Positions 14,633 through 22,410 are shown, counted from the stretch's first letter. The stretch is DNA of 32,296 nt from an uncultured Eubacteriales bacterium (GCA_902764915.1 CACWXY010000046.1:1-32296), one strand, 5' to 3'. Notes: generated by a model from the sequence alone, not told the origin. Program-made: numbers and translations.

Positions 14633-16888
14633 TCAAAGCTTGATTTCATAGACCGGGCATGCGCGCACTGAGCGGAGCTGGCCGATGATCTGCCGGACTT
14701 CCTCGCTTCGCGCGGCCATGCCGGATTCCACATTGACATGGGCTCCTTCACGAAGAGGAGAGATCACAAGACACAGCGGCTGGTCCAGCTGATTCCTGTA
14801 TTCCGAAAGCCCGAACTCCCATATGTCCCCATTGCAGAAATGATCATGCACCAGGGTGTTGCCCAGAAACAGGTGTCCGATGTCCCCTTCATATTCGATC
14901 TGCAGTCGGACATCCCAAAGCCCGGTAAGGTCTTCCGGCCGAAGGGAAAGCGTATACCGGAATGGTGCAGTGTTTTCGACAGCGACCGGGATTGTGCGTG
15001 CGGGTATATGATAGCGGTATATGCCCAGACCGTCCCGGTCCGCGTCACGCATCAGTCCGTCTGCCTGCATGAGACGTTTGGGCGGATATGTCATGAGAAC
15101 ACCATCGGGAAACGTGGTTTCCAGGCGCAGCGCACTGCTTTCGTCCTCCAGCAGTGCGCTTTCTGTAAACAGCAGACTGCCGTCACGCAGCAGATAGAGT
15201 TGATTGGCCATTCCGCGGCTGATGCGGATGACATCTATGCAGACATCTCCTTTGGTGACCGTGGCGAGTGAAAAATCCTGCGAGCCAGAAAAGGGCGTGG
15301 ATACAGTGCCGTTTTCCCATTCGAACGTACCTTCGGACCCGTCCGGTACCAGGAAGACATAGGTGATGCGGCCGTCTGCAACCGTGCGAAGGAGCGGTGT
15401 GGCTGTAGCGGACAGCAGCATAATCCCGTCCATAAGGAAATGGAAGGGATAGATGGCGTTCTCCTCCGAGGCAAGGCGGATCGGAAAAGTGAAGGTATCC
15501 TGTCTGGTCCTGACGCAGAGTGTGTCCCCTTTCCGATCCGGCAGGGTCAGGTGGTCCTGGAAATTATTGACGAACACGAATCCGCTCTCACCGTCTGTAC
15601 GCACTGCAAAGCGCAGTGTCTTCGTGTCCCGGGGATCGATCTGGGAAGCGCCGTCGGGAAGGACAGTCTCCATAGGCGCGAGGCGGTCACCGAAGAAGCG
15701 GGTAAAGAAATGCAGGGCTTTCAGGCGCTGGTATGATTCCCGGATCTGTCCGAACTCGCCCAGGGCCGCCTGGTAATCATAGGAGCGCTTGGGCACCTGG
15801 GATTCATTGAGATAGGTACCGTTGCGGGCCAGGGGATTGGTGCCTCCCTGGAACATGTAATAGCCCAGGAAATTGCATCCGGAGCCCAGCTTGATATTGG
15901 CCAGTGCGTCAACGGACTTGTAGGGATAGATGAACCGGTAATAATAGCAGCACATCATGCCGGCGCCCATTTCACAGCAGGCATATGGCCGCTCCTCGGG
16001 AAGATACGCTGGGGCAAAGTCATCTGCAACGGTTTTTCCGTTGTGGTGATAGTCCTCATATACATATTCTTCCGTGGCCGGATGCTCCCCCGTATGCTGA
16101 TAGAAGATCCAGGGCCGGTAGGCATATCCGCCCCAGAGCGGAAGGACACGAGGCGAATAGGCGGCTCCGCCCCATGCAGTGCCGGTAAAGAAGACCGGAG
16201 CAAGGCCGCATTCCAGCGCCATGGCACGCAGACGCAGGATATAGTCTTCGCCTTCCGTGCCCTGCGGTACCCATTCATTGGAGATGCCGGTGGTCATTTC
16301 CCAGGGAGCGGCAGAGTGCATGTATTCATTATCCAGCTGTATACCGATAATCGGACCGCCGTCGCGGAAGAATAGCCCCTGTACCTGTCTGCTGATTTCC
16401 GTATACAGCCGTCTGACCAGATGCAGAAAGCCTTCCTGTGTGGAGCGCACCGCAAAGGGTTTTCCGTAGAGCCAGTCGGGAAGGCCGCCATTTCGCACTT
16501 CACCGTGATCAAACGGTCCCACGCGGAGAATAACATATAATCCATGCTTCCGGCACAGTTCCACAAAGTGCCGGAGATCCCGGCTCCCGGTAAAGTCGAA
16601 GACGCCTTCGGTCTCTTCCATGTGATTCCAGAAAAGATAGGTGGAGACGATATTGATGCCGCCCATGCGCATCTTGATAATCTCTCGCTCCCAGCGCGCT
16701 TCATGCATGCGGCTGTAATGAAACTCGCCGGAGATGCCAAAGAAGGGCGTTCCGTTTCTTTCCATAAAGGCACTGTTAAAGGAGAGCTTTTCTCCTGATG
16801 CACTCTGTCCGCGAAAGTCATCGCCCAGATCCTGAGTTTTCTGCGGGGTGAAGGATGCCAGATTGATTTCATAGAGGGTCGGTTCCAT
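14633..16888 (-). CDS. Glycoside hydrolase family 35 beta-galactosidase
   Basis: Protein of 751 residues, no signal peptide, so intracellular. Catalytic TIM barrel about 40-390. The GH35 signature 'GGPIIGIQLDNEY' is at 177-189, with Glu 188 as the proton donor. Glu 306 in 'CCEMGAGM' is in the right place for the nucleophile. 'GEFHYSRMHEARWEREI' and 'YLFWNHME' near the N-terminus are typical of the family. The rest is a set of beta-sandwich domains. The family releases terminal beta-galactose from oligosaccharides. ATG at 16888 has AAGGAG ten bases upstream. It is the first gene of a two-gene operon with the DUF5107-TPR protein, divergent from an AraC regulator that probably controls it. Confidence 0.92.
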   Translation of the reverse strand: MEPTLYEINLASFTPQKTQDLGDDFRGQSASGEKLSFNSAFMERNGTPFFGISGEFHYSRMHEARWEREIIKMRMGGINIVSTYLFWNHMEETEGVFDFTGSRDLRHFVELCRKHGLYVILRVGPFDHGEVRNGGLPDWLYGKPFAVRSTQEGFLHLVRRLYTEISRQVQGLFFRDGGPIIGIQLDNEYMHSAAPWEMTTGISNEWVPQGTEGEDYILRLRAMALECGLAPVFFTGTAWGGAAYSPRVLPLWGGYAYRPWIFYQHTGEHPATEEYVYEDYHHNGKTVADDFAPAYLPEERPYACCEMGAGMMCCYYYRFIYPYKSVDALANIKLGSGCNFLGYYMFQGGTNPLARNGTYLNESQVPKRSYDYQAALGEFGQIRESYQRLKALHFFTRFFGDRLAPMETVLPDGASQIDPRDTKTLRFAVRTDGESGFVFVNNFQDHLTLPDRKGDTLCVRTRQDTFTFPIRLASEENAIYPFHFLMDGIMLLSATATPLLRTVADGRITYVFLVPDGSEGTFEWENGTVSTPFSGSQDFSLATVTKGDVCIDVIRISRGMANQLYLLRDGSLLFTESALLEDESSALRLETTFPDGVLMTYPPKRLMQADGLMRDADRDGLGIYRYHIPARTIPVAVENTAPFRYTLSLRPEDLTGLWDVRLQIEYEGDIGHLFLGNTLVHDHFCNGDIWEFGLSEYRNQLDQPLCLVISPLREGAHVNVESGMAARSEEVRQIIGQLRSVRACPVYEIKL

Positions 16889-17331
16889 GCTTTGTTCACT
16901 CCTTTTCCGGGATGGGATCAGTCATAGAGAGGATACTGCATTTTTCGCGGAAAGTCATTGAGGATACTTGCCCATTTATTGCGAATTCATGCTCTTGTGA
17001 AGAAAGGACAGTTGAACGAAGAAAAGGAAAACATCGGGTTTGTGCGTAAACATGGGAAACTACAGTTGCGAGATTTTGCGCAGATGAATGGGCAGGACAG
17101 ACACTGGCGGGCTCCCGGGTGCAATGGTATGACTCCGGACAGCAGCGTCCTGTGCCTTACCGTCAGGGAAAGGTAGCTGCCAGGGCGGCAAAAGTGATCC
17201 CGGACGACATACTCGGGGAGCAATCGCAAGGCACAGTCTCCGTTCCGCGCAGACAGAAGGAGGACAGCCAGTTGCCGGAAGAACGGGAATCTGGTAGTCT
17301 GAAGACAAGAAAACAGAAGGGGGAAAGTGCT
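16889..17331. promoter_or_regulatory. Divergent control region with paired direct repeat (16921-16939 and 16954-16971)
   Basis: This 443-base gap separates the GH35 operon (minus) from the AraC gene (plus). Two copies of a GTCAT(N)GAGGATACT(N)GC element occur at 16921-16939 and 16954-16971. Their AGGATACT cores are exactly 31 bases apart, three helical turns, in direct orientation, just before the GH35 start. This is the usual layout of AraC-family half sites. No good sigma-A boxes are seen for GH35, as expected for an activated promoter. The remainder (about 16985-17331) shows no supported gene; open frames there lack ribosome binding sites. Confidence 0.5.
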
Positions 17332-18195
17332 GTGAAGTCACAGGAAAGGAAAGTATCTTCGGCTTCTGACTATTACATTTTTGTGCCCAGCCGGACAGCG
17401 CAGAGGATTTTTCTCTATCCCCTTCAGTGCGGTTTCTTCTGCTATGAGCCTGGATACACGCTTTCCCGACAGTCGTTTGACAGTTTCCTTCTCATGTATA
17501 TACAGAAGGGGGAGATGGAGCTGGACTATGAGGGAAAGATGCAGACGATCCCGGAAAAAAGCCTGGTGCTTCTGGACTGCTACCGGCCCCATGGCTATAC
17601 GACGCGGGGCGGTGCAGAGTGCCTGTGGCTGCATTTTGATGGAAACATGGCGCGAGACTATTATGCTATGATTGCGGAACGTCTGGGACCGGTCTTCTCT
17701 ATGGAGGACGCATATCCGGTTCTGAGCAGAATGCGCAGTATACTGAAACTGTTTGAAGGGAAACGCCCTGTTCAGGAAGCACTGCTGCACAGGCATATTA
17801 CGGACATTCTCACAGAGTGCATGCTGTATCAGCCGTCGCATGCTCCGGTACGCAGTGAAGGCAAGATTGCAGAGCAGGCGACTTCCTATATGAACGAACA
17901 TTTCTCAGAGGACCTTTCGCTGAACATGATTGCAGGCGCAGTTGGCCTGAGTACCTATTATTTCTCCAGGGTTTTCAGGAAAGAGACGGGCTATACGCCG
18001 CATGAATATCTGGTCAGCCGCAGAATGGCTTCGGCACGCTATCTTCTCAGACACACACAGCTGAGCCTTCGGGAGATCTGCGAGCAGACGGGCTTTTCCA
18101 GTGAAAGCGTATTCTGCAATGCGTTTAAGAAGCAGCATGGCATGACAGCACAGGATTACCGAAACAACGACAGGGACAGTTCGACGGCAACGTGA
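17332..18195 (+). CDS. AraC-family transcriptional regulator
   Basis: Protein of 287 residues. An N-terminal cupin-like sensor domain (about 15-150; 'FLLMYIQKGEMELDYEGK', 'LVLLDCYRPHGY' and 'LWLHFDG') probably binds a sugar. The C-terminal 100 residues hold two helix-turn-helix motifs: 'LSLNMIAGAVGLSTYYFSR' followed by 'FRKETGYTPHEYL', then 'LSLREICEQTGFSSESVF' and 'FKKQHGMTAQDYR'. The GTG at 17332 is preferred because GAAGGGGG lies eight bases before it and the protein then begins just before the sensor domain; an upstream ATG at 17119 would add about 70 residues of low-complexity sequence. It is divergent from the GH35 operon and next to the direct repeats, so it most likely activates that operon in response to an inducing sugar. 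Confidence 0.88.
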   Translation: MKSQERKVSSASDYYIFVPSRTAQRIFLYPLQCGFFCYEPGYTLSRQSFDSFLLMYIQKGEMELDYEGKMQTIPEKSLVLLDCYRPHGYTTRGGAECLWLHFDGNMARDYYAMIAERLGPVFSMEDAYPVLSRMRSILKLFEGKRPVQEALLHRHITDILTECMLYQPSHAPVRSEGKIAEQATSYMNEHFSEDLSLNMIAGAVGLSTYYFSRVFRKETGYTPHEYLVSRRMASARYLLRHTQLSLREICEQTGFSSESVFCNAFKKQHGMTAQDYRNNDRDSSTAT

Positions 18196-18332
18196 ATCAC
18201 ACAGACTTCGAGAATATCCGGATACCTGTACTTTGGACAGAGGACTGGATGATGCATGTCCTTGCTTTCATCAGATACCGTGACGGCCTTTGCATGCACA
18301 GGCTTTGGGAAAAGGAACGACCCCGTCATTGA
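18192..18332 (+). CDS. Possible small ORF coupled to the AraC gene
   Basis: A 46-codon frame opening with GTG whose last base pairs overlap the AraC stop codon (GTGA, 18192-18195). It is rich in Trp, Met and His and matches nothing I recognise. The best ribosome binding candidate (AGGGAC) is about 14 bases away, which is too far. It may be chance; it is listed because the overlap is of the kind seen in coupled genes. Confidence 0.18.
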   Translation: MNHTDFENIRIPVLWTEDWMMHVLAFIRYRDGLCMHRLWEKERPRH

Positions 18333-18369
18333 GGGATAAAGAACACAGAAAAGAGGCTGGGATGAAAAA

Positions 18370-19149
18370 ATGATGATCGGTGTTACCCAGTGGTGTCTTC
18401 CTGACAGCGGAATCAACAGTCCTGCTCTGGCAGCACAGATGGGCTTTGGTGCGATTCAGCTGGAGATCGGAACATGGGAGAAGGGATGTCCGCTTCTGGA
18501 CAAGCATTGGCAGACATATATGCTTTCCCAGAGCAGAAAACACGGGCTCTGTATTCTGCCGCTGGCACTGAATGCGCTTGGCGGGCACCCGATGACACAG
18601 GGGTTCCATTCCGTCGAGGGAAAGGCAGCACGGGATATTCTCAAGGCAGGACTGGATACAGCATCCGCCATGGGGCTCGAAGGGATTACGGTGCCGAGTT
18701 TCGGGGAAAACCGCATTGTCACGCCTGAACATTATGTGCATACCGTGGAAGCGCTGCAGTTTGCCTGTGCATATGCTCAGTCGCTGGGCCTTCGGGTGTA
18801 CACGGAAAATGTACTCTCAGCGCAGGAAATGAAGCAGCTGTTCTCAGACTGCGGTTCGGATGCGCTGTATCTTCTCTTTGACAGCCAGAATTATTATCAT
18901 GCAGGAAAGAACTGTACGGTGGACGTCCTGGAAACCCTTGCGGATCGAATCGGCAGCCATGTGCATGTCAAGGCAGGCGGCCCGGATCAGAGCACATGCC
19001 TTGGCGAGGGAGAAGGTCCTTTTGAGGAAGTGATGGCGACACTGCGGGACATGCGGTTTGAGGGAGTCATTGTGACGGAAAACCAGTATCAGAAACCTGC
19101 CATGGGTCATGCGGACATGACAGTTGGCGAGTGGATCAGGCAGGATTAG
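18370..19149 (+). CDS. Sugar phosphate isomerase/epimerase family TIM barrel
   Basis: Protein of 259 residues with the AP-endonuclease-2/xylose-isomerase-like TIM barrel. Landmarks are the start 'MIGVTQWCLPDSG', 'FGAIQLEIG' (about 26-34), 'TASAMGLEGITVPSFG', 'LRVYTENV' (a metal-ligand Glu), 'LYLLFDSQNYYHAG' (Asp ligand) and the last strand 'GVIVTENQYQ' (Glu ligand). Members convert keto-sugars, inositols or sugar phosphates, and use a divalent metal. It lies downstream of the AraC regulator and opposite to the GH35 operon, so it probably processes a sugar released by that enzyme. Two in-frame ATG codons (18370, 18373) are possible; no strong ribosome binding site distinguishes them. Confidence 0.8.
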   Translation: MMIGVTQWCLPDSGINSPALAAQMGFGAIQLEIGTWEKGCPLLDKHWQTYMLSQSRKHGLCILPLALNALGGHPMTQGFHSVEGKAARDILKAGLDTASAMGLEGITVPSFGENRIVTPEHYVHTVEALQFACAYAQSLGLRVYTENVLSAQEMKQLFSDCGSDALYLLFDSQNYYHAGKNCTVDVLETLADRIGSHVHVKAGGPDQSTCLGEGEGPFEEVMATLRDMRFEGVIVTENQYQKPAMGHADMTVGEWIRQD

Positions 19150-19262
19150 CAGACGATCCGATCACGCATGGCATGATCTTCGAAAATGCGATGTGTCAGG
19201 ACCTATATGGGCAGACCGCGATATGGGTGACCGGAAGCATTTTTTTTGAACCGTGAACCGAA

Positions 19263-19294
19263 CAGCCGGGCAGAGATGTCTGCCCGGCTGTTTT
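19263..19294. terminator. Terminator between convergent genes
   Basis: Perfect 12-bp stem CAGCCGGGCAGA / TCTGCCCGGCTG with a four-base loop (19263-19290), followed on the plus strand by TTTT. It abuts the stop codon of the beta-helix gene on the minus strand, where the tail is TTCGGTT, so it may act in both directions. Confidence 0.85.
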
Positions 19295-20447
19295 ACGGAA
19301 TCATTGGAACACCGTTTACATAGAGTGTAAACCCATTCAGGTCAATGCCGGAGAGGTCTCCGGTAATGTCTGTTATATAACTGTCACCTGTCAGTGTCCA
19401 GCTGCTGTTTTCTTCCATGATCACGCGGACCGAACCGCCTTCCTGCAGAGAGTTGATGCTTCCTGTAAAGGTGGACTGGGAAAGAGTGAGCGAGAGCGTA
19501 GAAATACTGTCTACACAGATGGAACCGGTCAGGGTCTGCTCTTTGGCCTCAAGACTGCAGTGACCGCCATTGCTTCCTTCTCTGCCCCAGCGTCCCGCTG
19601 AGACAATCAGAAGCGTGTTGTCGTCGGAAAGGTTCAGGGACACGTCGCACAGCTGAATAACGCTGGAAGTATTGGTACAGTAGAACAAGGCACCGCTGTG
19701 AGAAGTCATTGTACCGCCAGTCATGCTGAATTCACTGGTGCCTTCTCTGGCATCGCCGGACATGCTTTGATAGAGCAGAATATTGGCGTGAATGCTCCCG
19801 CTCTTGGTGGACTGGTCATTGCCTTCCAGAACGACATTGCGGAGGAAAACCGAATTATTCCCTTCAATAATGACCGCCCTGGAATTCTCGGAAGTGCATA
19901 CGGCATTGCTTACAGTAATATCCGCTGTACTGTAGATGGCGGGACAGCCGTTGGTGCCGGTGGACGTATAGGTGCCGCCGTCGAGAACAAGCGTACCGCC
20001 GCCTTTATCGGAACGTATCGCGGCTTTGCTGGCGCTCTGTACAGTCAGATTGCTCCCGTACAGTGTCCCGCCACCGGCTACTTCGATGCCACCCGCCCCG
20101 CTGCCGGAAACGGTAACGGTTGTGTCGGAAACGGTTGCAGTGCCATTGCCATAGACAAACAGACCGGTTGCATGAGGGGCACTGGACACGATGACAGCAT
20201 CAGAGAGTGTCAGCTGCCCCTGATCATATACGCGGACAGCCGCATTGACTCCCCGAAAGCCTGCATCGTCCGCGCTGGATGCCGAACCGTCAGTTTTCTG
20301 GACCTTCACATCGGAAAGTACAACGCTCTGGGTTCCCCCGATGTCCAGGGCACTCTGGTCCGATTGCGTAGCGCTGTAGAGCGTATCTGCCAGTGCGTGG
20401 CTCATCAAGGCGCAGGACACGAGCAGGGCGAGCAGAGTCCATTTCAT
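19293..20447 (-). CDS. Secreted right-handed beta-helix (polymorphic repeat) protein
   Basis: Protein of 384 residues, starting at the ATG at 20447 with AAAGGA ten bases upstream (an in-frame GTG at 20456 overlaps that site and is rejected). A signal peptide covers about residues 1-20. The rest is Ser/Thr/Gly-rich with recurrent short beta-strand units such as 'VRVYDQGQLTLSDA', 'GLFVYGNGTATVSDTTV', 'GGIEVAGGGTLYGSNLTV' and 'AIYSTADITVSNAV', the pattern of parallel beta-helix proteins. It is exported and may be an adhesin-like surface protein or a polysaccharide-binding or -cleaving protein; no catalytic residues are evident. 'LVSC' in the hydrophobic core (Cys 12) fits the lipobox rule, but a better type I site follows at HALA, so lipid anchoring is doubtful. 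Confidence 0.78.
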   Translation of the reverse strand: MKWTLLALLVSCALMSHALADTLYSATQSDQSALDIGGTQSVVLSDVKVQKTDGSASSADDAGFRGVNAAVRVYDQGQLTLSDAVIVSSAPHATGLFVYGNGTATVSDTTVTVSGSGAGGIEVAGGGTLYGSNLTVQSASKAAIRSDKGGGTLVLDGGTYTSTGTNGCPAIYSTADITVSNAVCTSENSRAVIIEGNNSVFLRNVVLEGNDQSTKSGSIHANILLYQSMSGDAREGTSEFSMTGGTMTSHSGALFYCTNTSSVIQLCDVSLNLSDDNTLLIVSAGRWGREGSNGGHCSLEAKEQTLTGSICVDSISTLSLTLSQSTFTGSINSLQEGGSVRVIMEENSSWTLTGDSYITDITGDLSGIDLNGFTLYVNGVPMIP

Positions 20448-20469
20448 GGATATCACATCCTTTGCTTTC

Positions 20470-20493
20470 AGTACGCTTTGAGGAAAGCGTACT
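20470..20493. other. Perfect inverted repeat upstream of beta-helix gene
   Basis: AGTACGCTTT (20470-20479) and AAAGCGTACT (20484-20493) form a 10-bp perfect stem with a four-base loop, ending about ten bases before the ribosome binding site of the beta-helix gene. No T-run follows, so it is not a normal terminator. It could be a repressor operator or a 5' mRNA hairpin. Confidence 0.55.
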
Positions 20494-20621
20494 CATATTC
20501 TGCTACCCTCATGTGAATGCAGTCACAGCAATGGCTGAATGTCTGGTGAAGAATGGCTGATTCCTTGTGATACTGCATGAAAACCGCAGGGGCGTTCATG
20601 AGAGCACAGGAAATGGAGGGA

Positions 20622-21377
20622 TCAATTCTGCTGCAGCAGGTCTTTTACGACTTCTCCGGCGATAATCAGCCCGACGACCGATGGAACAAAGGCCGTAGAC
20701 CCAGGAATATCCCTACGTACAGTGCATTTGCGGGCACCGGGCGGACAGATGCAGTGGCTGCGGCAACTGATGGATGGATCTTCCAGGGGACGAACAGGTT
20801 GTTCGGTGGAGTAAACCACTTTCAGATGCGGAATGCCGCGCTTTCTGCATTCCGTGCGCATCACCCGTGCCAGAGGACAGACAGATGTCTGGTAAATATC
20901 TGCCACACGGAAAGCCGAGGGGTCGGTTTTATTGCCGGCACCCATGGAGCAGATAATGGGTCTTCCGGCATTCCGTGCCGCTTCCACCAGTGCCAGTTTC
21001 CCTTTCACAGTATCAATGGCGTCCACTACATAATCATAGACTGAGAAGTCGAACTGATCCTGGGTGTCAGGCATGTAAAAAGTTTTATAGGTCCGGACGC
21101 TGCATGCAGGATTGATGTCATGAATGCGTTCCAATGCGGCATCCACCTTATAATGCCCCACGGTTTTCCGGGTGGCGTGCAGCTGACGGTTCAGATTGGT
21201 CAGGCACACCCGATCGTCATCAATCAGGTCCAGTGCCCCGATCCCGCTGCGGACAAGAGCTTCCACCGTGTACCCTCCTACGCCGCCGATACCGAACACA
21301 GCCACTCTGCTGCGTCTTAATTTTTCCATGCCTTGCGCCCCGAACAGCAGCTGGGTGCGTGAAAACTGATCGAGCAT
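20622..21377 (-). CDS. tcdA: tRNA threonylcarbamoyladenosine dehydratase (TcdA)
   Basis: Protein of 251 residues with the E1/ThiF Rossmann fold: 'VAVFGIGGVGGYTVEALVRS' (about 24-43, nucleotide-binding glycines), 'LIDDDRVCLTNLNRQL' (about 49-64), and the TcdA-type 'CPPGARKCTVRRDIPGS' with 'TAFVPSVVGLIIAGEVV' near the C-terminus. It cyclises t6A to ct6A at position 37 of ANN-decoding tRNAs using ATP. ATG at 21377 has AAAGGAG eight bases upstream. It follows the MOSC gene by 45 bases and is likely co-transcribed with it. Length is normal for the family. Confidence 0.92.
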   Translation of the reverse strand: MLDQFSRTQLLFGAQGMEKLRRSRVAVFGIGGVGGYTVEALVRSGIGALDLIDDDRVCLTNLNRQLHATRKTVGHYKVDAALERIHDINPACSVRTYKTFYMPDTQDQFDFSVYDYVVDAIDTVKGKLALVEAARNAGRPIICSMGAGNKTDPSAFRVADIYQTSVCPLARVMRTECRKRGIPHLKVVYSTEQPVRPLEDPSISCRSHCICPPGARKCTVRRDIPGSTAFVPSVVGLIIAGEVVKDLLQQN

Positions 21378-21422
21378 ACTGCGCTCTCCTTTGCGTGTGG
21401 GCAATGACAGGAGCATAGGATG

Positions 21423-21875
21423 CTATTCCTTCTGTCCTGCGCCCTGTACTATAATGATGTCTCCTTCCTTGATGACGCCGCCGGAAAGGACGCGGGCAAA
21501 AATCCCCTGATGCGGCATAATGCATGTGCCGACGCGCTGGCGGATGGCGCATGCCTGGTGGCATTCCTTGCCGATCTGCGTTACCTGCAGCACCACATCA
21601 CCGCACTGCAGAACGGTACCCACGGGAAGGGATGCACAGTCGATGCCGTCTATAAGCAGGTTTTCCCCAAAAGCGCCGTCACTGACACTGGCCCCCAGCA
21701 GGTTGAATTGCTGTACCTTCTGATAGCTGAGCAGACTGACCTGGCGATGCCAGTGGCCGGCATGCGCATCCCCGTCTATTCCCCAGTCCGCTCTGAAGAC
21801 TGCGGCATGGACATTTCTTTTCTCTGTTCCCTTTTCAGGACTTGTGCAGACGGCTTTAATGATTCCCTGTATCAC
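21423..21875 (-). CDS. MOSC domain-containing protein
   Basis: Protein of 150 residues, essentially one MOSC domain: 'GIIKAVCTSPEKGTEKRNVH' near the start, 'WGIDGDAHAGHWHRQVSLLS' (about 31-50), 'GAFGENLLIDGID', 'LQVTQIGKECHQACAI' with the conserved Cys, and 'CIMPHQGIFARVLSGG' toward the end. MOSC domains bind or transfer sulfur in molybdenum-cofactor chemistry. The GTG at 21875 is chosen because the protein then starts at the usual family position and GGGGG lies eight bases upstream; the ATG 21 codons earlier adds a tail not seen in the family. It lies in front of tcdA. A TTGTTT-17-TACAAT promoter about 200 bases upstream implies a long leader. Confidence 0.88.
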   Translation of the reverse strand: MIQGIIKAVCTSPEKGTEKRNVHAAVFRADWGIDGDAHAGHWHRQVSLLSYQKVQQFNLLGASVSDGAFGENLLIDGIDCASLPVGTVLQCGDVVLQVTQIGKECHQACAIRQRVGTCIMPHQGIFARVLSGGVIKEGDIIIVQGAGQKE

Positions 21876-21973
21876 AGGATGGCCCCCTTTTTCTATTTGT
21901 CGGTTTTCTGGTGTGATGGATCTGTACGCCTCTTTCATGAAGCTAACAGCTTTGGCATGTGCAGGGAAGCGAT

Positions 21974-22012
21974 GTGCTGACAGTCATCGGCTTATGACTC
22001 TGTCGGGAGCAC
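21974..22012 (-). other. Hairpin in the long leader of the MOSC gene
   Basis: In the transcript GTGCT/AGCAC, GACA/TGTC and GTCAT/ATGAC pair in turn (22012-21974), with small internal loops and a six-base loop. It lies inside a leader of roughly 200 bases between the predicted promoter and the GTG at 21875. I do not recognise a known riboswitch class, and the Moco riboswitch core is not evident. Confidence 0.35.
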
Positions 22013-22083
22013 GCTGTTCTCTGTGATCCCATGGAAATATCGTCGGCATGAGATGCATCGGCTCTGCAGGCCACGCAAATTGC

Positions 22084-22112
22084 ATTGTATATCAGCAGAA
22101 CAGAATAAACAA
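22084..22112 (-). promoter_or_regulatory. Promoter of the MOSC-tcdA unit
   Basis: On the minus strand TTGTTT (22112-22107), 17-base spacer, TACAAT (22089-22084). Predicted start near 22077. Confidence 0.5.
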
Positions 22113-22222
22113 TATAAAGTCTATCAATATTATAGATAAAATGAGCACATTTGACGACAAATGATAGCTTTTCTCTATGTAAGACTATAGAAAAATACAA
22201 ATCAAATAATATAGCAAATCGA

Positions 22223-22251
22223 TTGACTTTATATAATTAATCGGATACACT
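22223..22251 (+). promoter_or_regulatory. Promoter of the first leader-peptide operon
   Basis: TTGACT (22223-22228), 17-base spacer, TACACT (22246-22251). The start near 22258 would fall inside the 11-bp inverted repeat at 22254-22280. The region upstream (22080-22250) is markedly AT-rich. Confidence 0.7.
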
Positions 22252-22253
22252 GC

Positions 22254-22280
22254 CATCACTGGCGCGAGACGCCAGTGATG
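22254..22280. other. 11-bp inverted repeat at the transcription start
   Basis: CATCACTGGCG (22254-22264) and CGCCAGTGATG (22270-22280) are perfectly complementary around a five-base loop. The element straddles the predicted +1 of the operon and lies just upstream of the leader-peptide ribosome binding site. It could be a 5'-end hairpin protecting the mRNA, or an operator for a repressor. Confidence 0.65.
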
Positions 22281-22300
22281 CTGATGAGGAGGTACGGGAA

Positions 22301-22390
22301 ATGAGCACATACTGTGTTTTCTGGTTTCGCACGTGGATCATGCGCGGGAGCATGTGTCCTTTCTTCATGTGCGGGAAAATGCGAATGTGA
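22301..22390 (+). CDS. Cys/Met-rich leader peptide of the oligopeptide-type ABC operon
   Basis: A 29-residue frame with a strong ribosome binding site (GAGGAGG, eight bases before ATG). The peptide starts MSTYCVFW and ends with MCPFFMCGKMRM, so it has three Cys, six Met and two Trp in 29 residues. Its stop codon is 20 bases before an intrinsic terminator. Codons 24-25 (TGC GGG, 22370-22375) can pair with CCCGCA (22414-22419) of the terminator's 5' arm. This is the geometry of ribosome-mediated attenuation, in which a ribosome stalled for lack of charged tRNA lets an antiterminator form. Composition points to cysteine and methionine as the sensed amino acids. It is too short to be a domain protein. 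Confidence refers to it being translated as a leader. Confidence 0.68.
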   Translation: MSTYCVFWFRTWIMRGSMCPFFMCGKMRM

Positions 22391-22410
22391 CGTTTCTGTC
22401 ATATTTGATG

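Noticed and set aside
11508..14651. A 1047-codon open frame on the plus strand
   Set aside because: It is fully antisense to the DUF5107-TPR gene, has no ribosome binding site and no recognisable domain; it arises from codon bias of the real gene.
16958..17176. A 72-codon plus-strand frame upstream of AraC
   Set aside because: No ribosome binding site, no domain, and it overlaps the putative operator repeats.
17119..17331. N-terminal extension of the AraC protein from an upstream ATG
   Set aside because: The added 71 residues are low-complexity and charged, and a good ribosome binding site precedes the GTG at 17332.
22139..22310. AAATGAGCACAT repeated at 22139-22150 and 22299-22310
   Set aside because: Only 12 bases, no further similarity around it; probably chance.
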